A stretch of DNA of 8,602 bases, from contig CAYMKE010000130.1 in NCBI GenBank assembly GCA_964390955.1, positions 1-8,602 of the forward strand. Reading direction: 5' to 3'. This DNA is from CAYMKE01 sp964390955 (GTDB lineage: Bacteria > Bacteroidota > Bacteroidia > Bacteroidales > JBBRXJ01). Numbering within the stretch: position 1 is the first letter of the stretch; the number at the start of each line of letters is the position of its first letter. The position numbers and the translations under genes are program-made. The notes under the pieces were generated by a model that did not search any database, was not told the DNA's origin, and saw nothing but the letters and a program-made list of their open reading frames with translations. Shown here in pieces: positions 7,101 through 8,602 of the stretch.

Positions 7101-8602
7101 GGTACATATTATATTAAATTAGGCGAAGGCGCATGTGCGGATATACAACCCGTAACCGTAACAGTAACAGCCCCCGCGGCAACAGCTGGCAGTAACTCTC
7201 CTGTTTGCGATGGAGATTCATTGAAATTAGAAGAAACCGGAGGTGATGCAACTGATTGGGACTGGAGTGGGCCCGATGGCTTTTCTTCAACAGAACAAAA
7301 GCCCGTCATCTCACCTGCAGGTACTGCACAAGCCGGTACATATACTGTCACTGTTACAGATGCCAGCGGCTGCGAAAACACGGATACTGTTACCGTAGCC
7401 ATCAATATACCAAATGCAAATGCCACCACAACAACAGATACTATCTGCGAAGGAGATAACATCAGCCTGAATGAAAATGGTGGTGATGCTGAAAGTTGGT
7501 CATGGGAAGGGCCTGACGGGTTTATTTCAGGTATTCAAAATCCAACCATTAGTTCTGCTGCCACTTCTGCTGATGGAAATTATATTGTAACCATTACAGA
7601 CGATGGCAACTGTACAGCTAAAGATACTGTTAATATAACTGTTATAGAACAACCCAATCTTGTCATCACAGACCCTGATACTGCATGCCCGTCTGTAGAT
7701 TTAACAGATACAGCTATTACTTCCGGCAGTACAGGAGTAATACAAGGAACATCAGAAGACACGATTGTGGCAAACGAAGATGCCTATGTTCGGGGAGGAA
7801 CTTATTCCGGTGATAATTATGGTTCATCAACAGATTTGCATGTGAAATTATCAACGGGTAACTCTCACCGCATCACATATTTAAAATTTGATTTATCAGG
7901 GATTAGTTCTGTAACCACCGCTACATTTAGAATTTATCAATCGTACAATGATGGTTCAGCAACACAAACTTTAAAAATAGTCAATGATAATACCTGGGCA
8001 GAAGGAAGCATCACGTATGATACAAGGCCTACAAATATAGGTAGTACAATAGGGTCATGGAATATAGGCAGCAATGGCTGGAAGGAAGTTGACATCACAA
8101 ACGAAGTGAATGCGGCAGCAGGAGGGCAACTTTCCCTAATAATTGAAGGTGAATCCAGCCAATATGCCGAATATAATTCAAAAGAAAATGCCACAAACAA
8201 ACCAGGGATAGCTTATGTTACTGGAAGTAATGTTACCTACTGGACAGATGCTTCTGGCACCACAGAACTCAGCAAACCCGACAGTGTAACCACATCCGGA
8301 ACCTATTATATAAAAGCAGGCAATGAACCATGTGCAGACATCGAACCTGTAAATGTAGTGATTGATTGTTGCCCCGACAGCCTCATCACCGGTGCAACTA
8401 TCACAGACGTGGAATGCTATGGAGATAATACCGGCGAAATAATTGTAACTGTAGATCACGGAACGTCTCCATATGAATATAACTGGACTACAACCGATGG
8501 ATCCGGAACAGACAATGATGATGAAGGCAACCAGACAGGCCTCACGGCAGCAGGTGACTACAAAGTAGTTGTTGAAGATGCTGAAGGATGCAAAGATTCT
8601 GC
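4074..8602 (+). CDS. Giant secreted modular surface protein (FG-GAP propeller, CARDB-like, Ig-like, DNRLRE/CBM96-like and SprB-like modules); 3' partial
   Basis: The frame runs 1509 codons to the right edge with no stop. TGA at 4071-4073 lies in frame directly before ATGATG, so the start is 4074 or the adjacent 4077. No Shine-Dalgarno is seen, as is usual in Bacteroidetes. Residues 1-28 form a Sec signal peptide. In order follow a Cys-flanked Asp-rich motif (32-51), an FG-GAP/VCBS-like propeller with DxDxDG loops (~83-505), a CARDB-like domain (~553-673), Ig-like A1 (674-756), split Ig-like B1 holding DNRLRE-1 (757-1032), A2 (1033-1112), A3 (1113-1194), split B2 holding DNRLRE-2 (1195-1431), and the start of an SprB-like repeat (1432 on). 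No catalytic motif was recognised, so adhesion or glycan binding at the cell surface is more likely than enzyme activity. Type IX export is expected from this architecture, but the C-terminal sorting domain would be outside the window. GC is visibly higher than in the upstream regulator. Confidence 0.93.
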   Translation, partial: MMKNINYKKSIINLIVAFILIIPQVSFSQEDCFNGMDDDGDGLIDRFDPECEDTIDCYMEGKRQPASAFQPSLICSYGTDEADYSVPMIGDVNGDGSPEIVANANFGIVIIDNNCNELGFIHPTSPSNADASNAETIEKMPGAVLGDVDGNGVIDIFFPDKNGRVYRYEWNGTIFEKIWETADDIAYNGRPRLDILDINRDGDAELIPNSGYMIDAKTGSVYSGELPTLHNPTTDGDLANTGIYGFTADADAGNNGNEGDVELIRGTEIYRYDFSANQWNLIKSHSTYDTDMWTKRGQVSIADVDNDGDVDAVISSYNPQYGVSSSEVSQVLVWDMQTDDVYGPISPANVKGGGRVTIDNFDDDPLPEFAYSAYEKLVAFDDVTTWGGTYVLWEEAVTDVAASAKTGVTSFDFDGDGLAELVYRDEDKLRAFRGIGDGAGNPEVIFNSGANSCISQTGVEYPTVADMNGDGYAELIATCQSRVSIYTNGAAYPWYPARPIWNTFSYNITNVNNDGTIPQYMQENYLVEGYNNFLAQASSDYSHFEHPRIPLPDAVLSFTYPDSCLGRSVCVTVKNIGDAGLPAGFPIAIYQGDPEQAGATFLDSIRTTEIVIAGDSLELPCVSIPESANGSSIYIVANADGTQPVPISLPSIAGDTLNECDYTNNIINDIVSFPDVNAVATNDTICEGDNINLDETGGEATSWSWTGPNSFTSTQKAPSISSADLLADGLYIVTVKDNNGCINMDTVDIIVKEHANLVITNPDPGCVVDLTDTAIVSGSTGGLDDRTTDTISFRDGAFPDAGYDGTKDVFFNGEADWQQIENHEDESVKMGAFMSTLIKWDISSIPANAMVKEAKMTFTNIRATPSTELFEIYELTKDWDAGSATWKILSTGVSWEIAGAQGATDHGSAILGEIDAPGMGYRASRHFCLNNNGIDVVQNWVNGTSSNYGFIIQDYTNVNTNQFQHEGESNVNQRPMLTIVYENPVPAYSYWQDASATIPLSNPDSIKTAGTYYIKLGEGACADIQPVTVTVTAPAATAGSNSPVCDGDSLKLEETGGDATDWDWSGPDGFSSTEQKPVISPAGTAQAGTYTVTVTDASGCENTDTVTVAINIPNANATTTTDTICEGDNISLNENGGDAESWSWEGPDGFISGIQNPTISSAATSADGNYIVTITDDGNCTAKDTVNITVIEQPNLVITDPDTACPSVDLTDTAITSGSTGVIQGTSEDTIVANEDAYVRGGTYSGDNYGSSTDLHVKLSTGNSHRITYLKFDLSGISSVTTATFRIYQSYNDGSATQTLKIVNDNTWAEGSITYDTRPTNIGSTIGSWNIGSNGWKEVDITNEVNAAAGGQLSLIIEGESSQYAEYNSKENATNKPGIAYVTGSNVTYWTDASGTTELSKPDSVTTSGTYYIKAGNEPCADIEPVNVVIDCCPDSLITGATITDVECYGDNTGEIIVTVDHGTSPYEYNWTTTDGSGTDNDDEGNQTGLTAAGDYKVVVEDAEGCKDS
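4167..4226 (+). other. Cys-flanked Asp-rich putative metal-binding motif
   Basis: Residues 32-51 begin with CFNGMDDDGDG and end with DPEC, a motif that opens or punctuates many large Bacteroidetes surface proteins and resembles the Pfam putative metal-binding (MopE-type) motif. Acidic side chains at alternating positions suit Ca2+ binding and the two Cys could pair. The related sequences I recall have CxDPDC here; this copy has RFDPEC, so one Cys is replaced. Confidence 0.65.
4320..5590 (+). other. FG-GAP / VCBS-like beta-propeller
   Basis: About 420 residues contain recurring calcium-loop motifs: DVNGDGSPE (91), DVDGNGVID (147), DINRDGDAE (197), a degenerate DADAGNNGNEGD (249), DVDNDGDVD (303), DFDGDGLAE (412) and DMNGDGYAE (466). 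A weaker DNFDDDPLPEF lies between 303 and 412. Irregular spacing of about 50 residues fits a seven- or eight-bladed integrin-alpha-like propeller. Such domains mediate protein or glycan contacts in secreted proteins. A W-N-x-x-x-YN...VNNDG segment follows and leads to the next domain. Confidence 0.85.
5230..5237 (+). repeat. G8 homopolymer inside the propeller coding region
   Basis: Eight consecutive G encode the end of Trp plus Gly-Gly (TWGGTY). Reading the shifted frames directly, loss of one G meets TAA after 11 further codons, and gain of one G meets TGA about 26 codons on. Either slip would therefore cut the protein off inside the propeller. It could be a contingency tract; alternatively it is a chance run. 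Confidence 0.6.
5730..6092 (+). other. CARDB-like / Ig-fold domain
   Basis: Residues ~553-673 contain CVTVKNIGDAGLPAG near the start and ANADGTQ...ECDYTNNI at the end. This is the pattern of CARDB-type domains, in which an unpaired-strand phrase (V-x-N-x-G) opens the fold and an E-x-x-x-x-NN phrase closes it. The role is usually structural or adhesive. Assignment rests on these two phrases and on the position after the propeller. Confidence 0.65.
6093..6338 (+). repeat. Ig-like module A1
   Basis: About 82 residues with the phrase TICEGDNINLDETGG, then SWSWTGPNSF, a GLYIVTV strand and an NNGC turn, typical of the PKD/Ig-like repeats of Bacteroidetes adhesins. It is closely matched by A3 (7410-7655), more so than by A2 (7170-7409), and like A3 it is followed directly by a B module. 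Confidence 0.85.
6342..7169 (+). repeat. Ig-like module B1, split by DNRLRE-1
   Basis: The N-terminal part (6342-6419) reads LVITNPDPGC...DLTDTAIVSGSTGG. The C-terminal part (7032-7169) reads YSYWQDASATIPL...GTYYIKLGEG and ends in VTVTV. In Bacteroidetes adhesins as I recall them these two halves adjoin, forming one Ig-like domain of about 80 residues. Here about 600 bases encoding a DNRLRE domain separate them. The reading frame is kept throughout. Confidence 0.7.
6429..7019 (+). other. DNRLRE-1 domain (CBM96-like)
   Basis: About 197 residues (786-982) follow the DNRLRE order: DTISFRDGAFPDAGYDG, then LIKWDISSIP, a KEAKMTF strand, ELTKDWDAGSATW, DVVQNWVNG, a YGFIIQDY strand, QFQHEGES and RPMLTIVYE to close. 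Some members of the family bind polysaccharide, including alginate. It is about 40 residues longer than DNRLRE-2 and is not a near copy of it. Confidence 0.8.
7170..7409 (+). repeat. Ig-like module A2
   Basis: About 80 residues, with SPVCDGDSLKLEETGG, DWDWSGPDGF, GTYTVTV and ASGC. Same fold as A1 and A3, but its opening (PVCDGD, not TICEGD) sets it apart, so it may be older or have a separate origin. It directly follows module B1. Confidence 0.8.
7410..7655 (+). repeat. Ig-like module A3
   Basis: About 82 residues, with TICEGDNISLNENGG, SWSWEGPDGF, a GNYIVTI strand and GNC. Near match to A1 in both protein and DNA (for example TGCGAAGGAGATAA in both). Like A1 it leads straight into a split B module, so A-B seems to be a duplicated pair. 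Confidence 0.82.
7656..8366 (+). repeat. Ig-like module B2, split by DNRLRE-2
   Basis: The N-terminal part (7656-7757) reads LVITDPDTAC...DLTDTAITSGSTG, matching B1. The C-terminal part (8226-8366) reads VTYWTDASGTTEL...GTYYIKAGNEPCADIEPV, again matching B1. The split falls at the same point of the domain as in B1, after GSTG and before the YW strand, but the inserted DNRLRE domain is different. Confidence 0.72.
7758..8222 (+). other. DNRLRE-2 domain (CBM96-like)
   Basis: About 155 residues (1229-1383): DTIVANEDAYVRGG, NYGSSTDLHVK, ITYLKFDLSGI, a TATFRIY strand, DNTWAEGSITYDTRP, WKEVDITNEV, LSLIIEGES, YNSKENATNKPGIAYV. This fits the usual DNRLRE/CBM96 pattern and length better than DNRLRE-1 does. 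A carbohydrate-binding role is plausible from the family; the ligand cannot be read from the sequence. Confidence 0.85.
8367..8602 (+). repeat. SprB-like repeat, continuing past the window edge
   Basis: The last 78 residues include VECYGDNTGEI, then GTSPYEYNW, GNQTGLTAAGDYKVVVEDAEGC and DS at the edge. This is the pattern of the SprB repeat of Bacteroidetes gliding-motility adhesins: C-x-G-x-x-x-G, then P-Y-x-Y-x-W, then L-x-A-G-x-Y-x-V-x-V-x-D-x-x-G-C. More copies and a type IX sorting domain could follow outside the window. Confidence 0.85.

Noticed and set aside
7109..7462. 117-codon minus-strand frame, with a similar one at 6056-6490
   Set aside because: Both mirror the repeated Ig-like modules; their mutual likeness (SVTVT, ASPPVSS and similar) comes from the plus-strand repeats being antiparallel to them.
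4074..8602. Secreted protein as a polysaccharide lyase or hydrolase, because of its CBM96-like domains
   Set aside because: All visible residues are accounted for by binding or structural modules and no catalytic motif was seen; an enzyme domain past the window edge cannot be excluded.

Overview
The window looks like Bacteroidetes (Bacteroidota) chromosome. Three things point there. The first gene is a one-protein hybrid two-component regulator (HTCS) with a periplasmic propeller, a kinase, a receiver and an AraC output, an architecture characteristic of that phylum. The second gene is a giant modular secreted protein built from FG-GAP, Ig-like, DNRLRE and SprB-type modules, as is usual for surface proteins exported by type IX secretion. 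Neither visible start region has a Shine-Dalgarno sequence. The DNA is AT-rich, and the regulator gene is visibly richer in A+T than the secreted-protein gene.

Layout: positions 1-3552 (+) hold the 3' 1183 codons of the HTCS; its start lies upstream of the window. Positions 3553-4073 are a 521-bp non-coding gap with several short direct and inverted repeats and no recognisable RNA gene or strong terminator. From 4074 to the right edge (+) runs one uninterrupted reading frame of 1509 codons that is still open at the edge. It starts with a signal peptide and a Cys-flanked Asp-rich motif. It continues with an FG-GAP/VCBS-like calcium-site propeller, a CARDB-like domain, two kinds of Ig-like module, two DNRLRE (CBM96-like) domains and the beginning of an SprB-like repeat. 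No RNA genes, insertion sequences or CRISPR arrays were seen.

How the parts may work together: the HTCS would sense a ligand, typically a glycan fragment, in the periplasm and bind DNA through its AraC domain. The nearest downstream candidate target is the secreted protein, whose promoter region carries repeated GATACAT motifs 20 bp apart plus an inverted copy. This link is inference from position only; no SusC/SusD pair or glycoside hydrolase is visible.

The most unusual structure is in the secreted protein. Two Ig-like modules each appear to be split at the same place by a different DNRLRE domain, so the Ig fold may act as a scaffold into which binding cassettes are inserted. The same gene has a G8 tract at which a one-base slip in either direction would truncate the protein soon afterwards.
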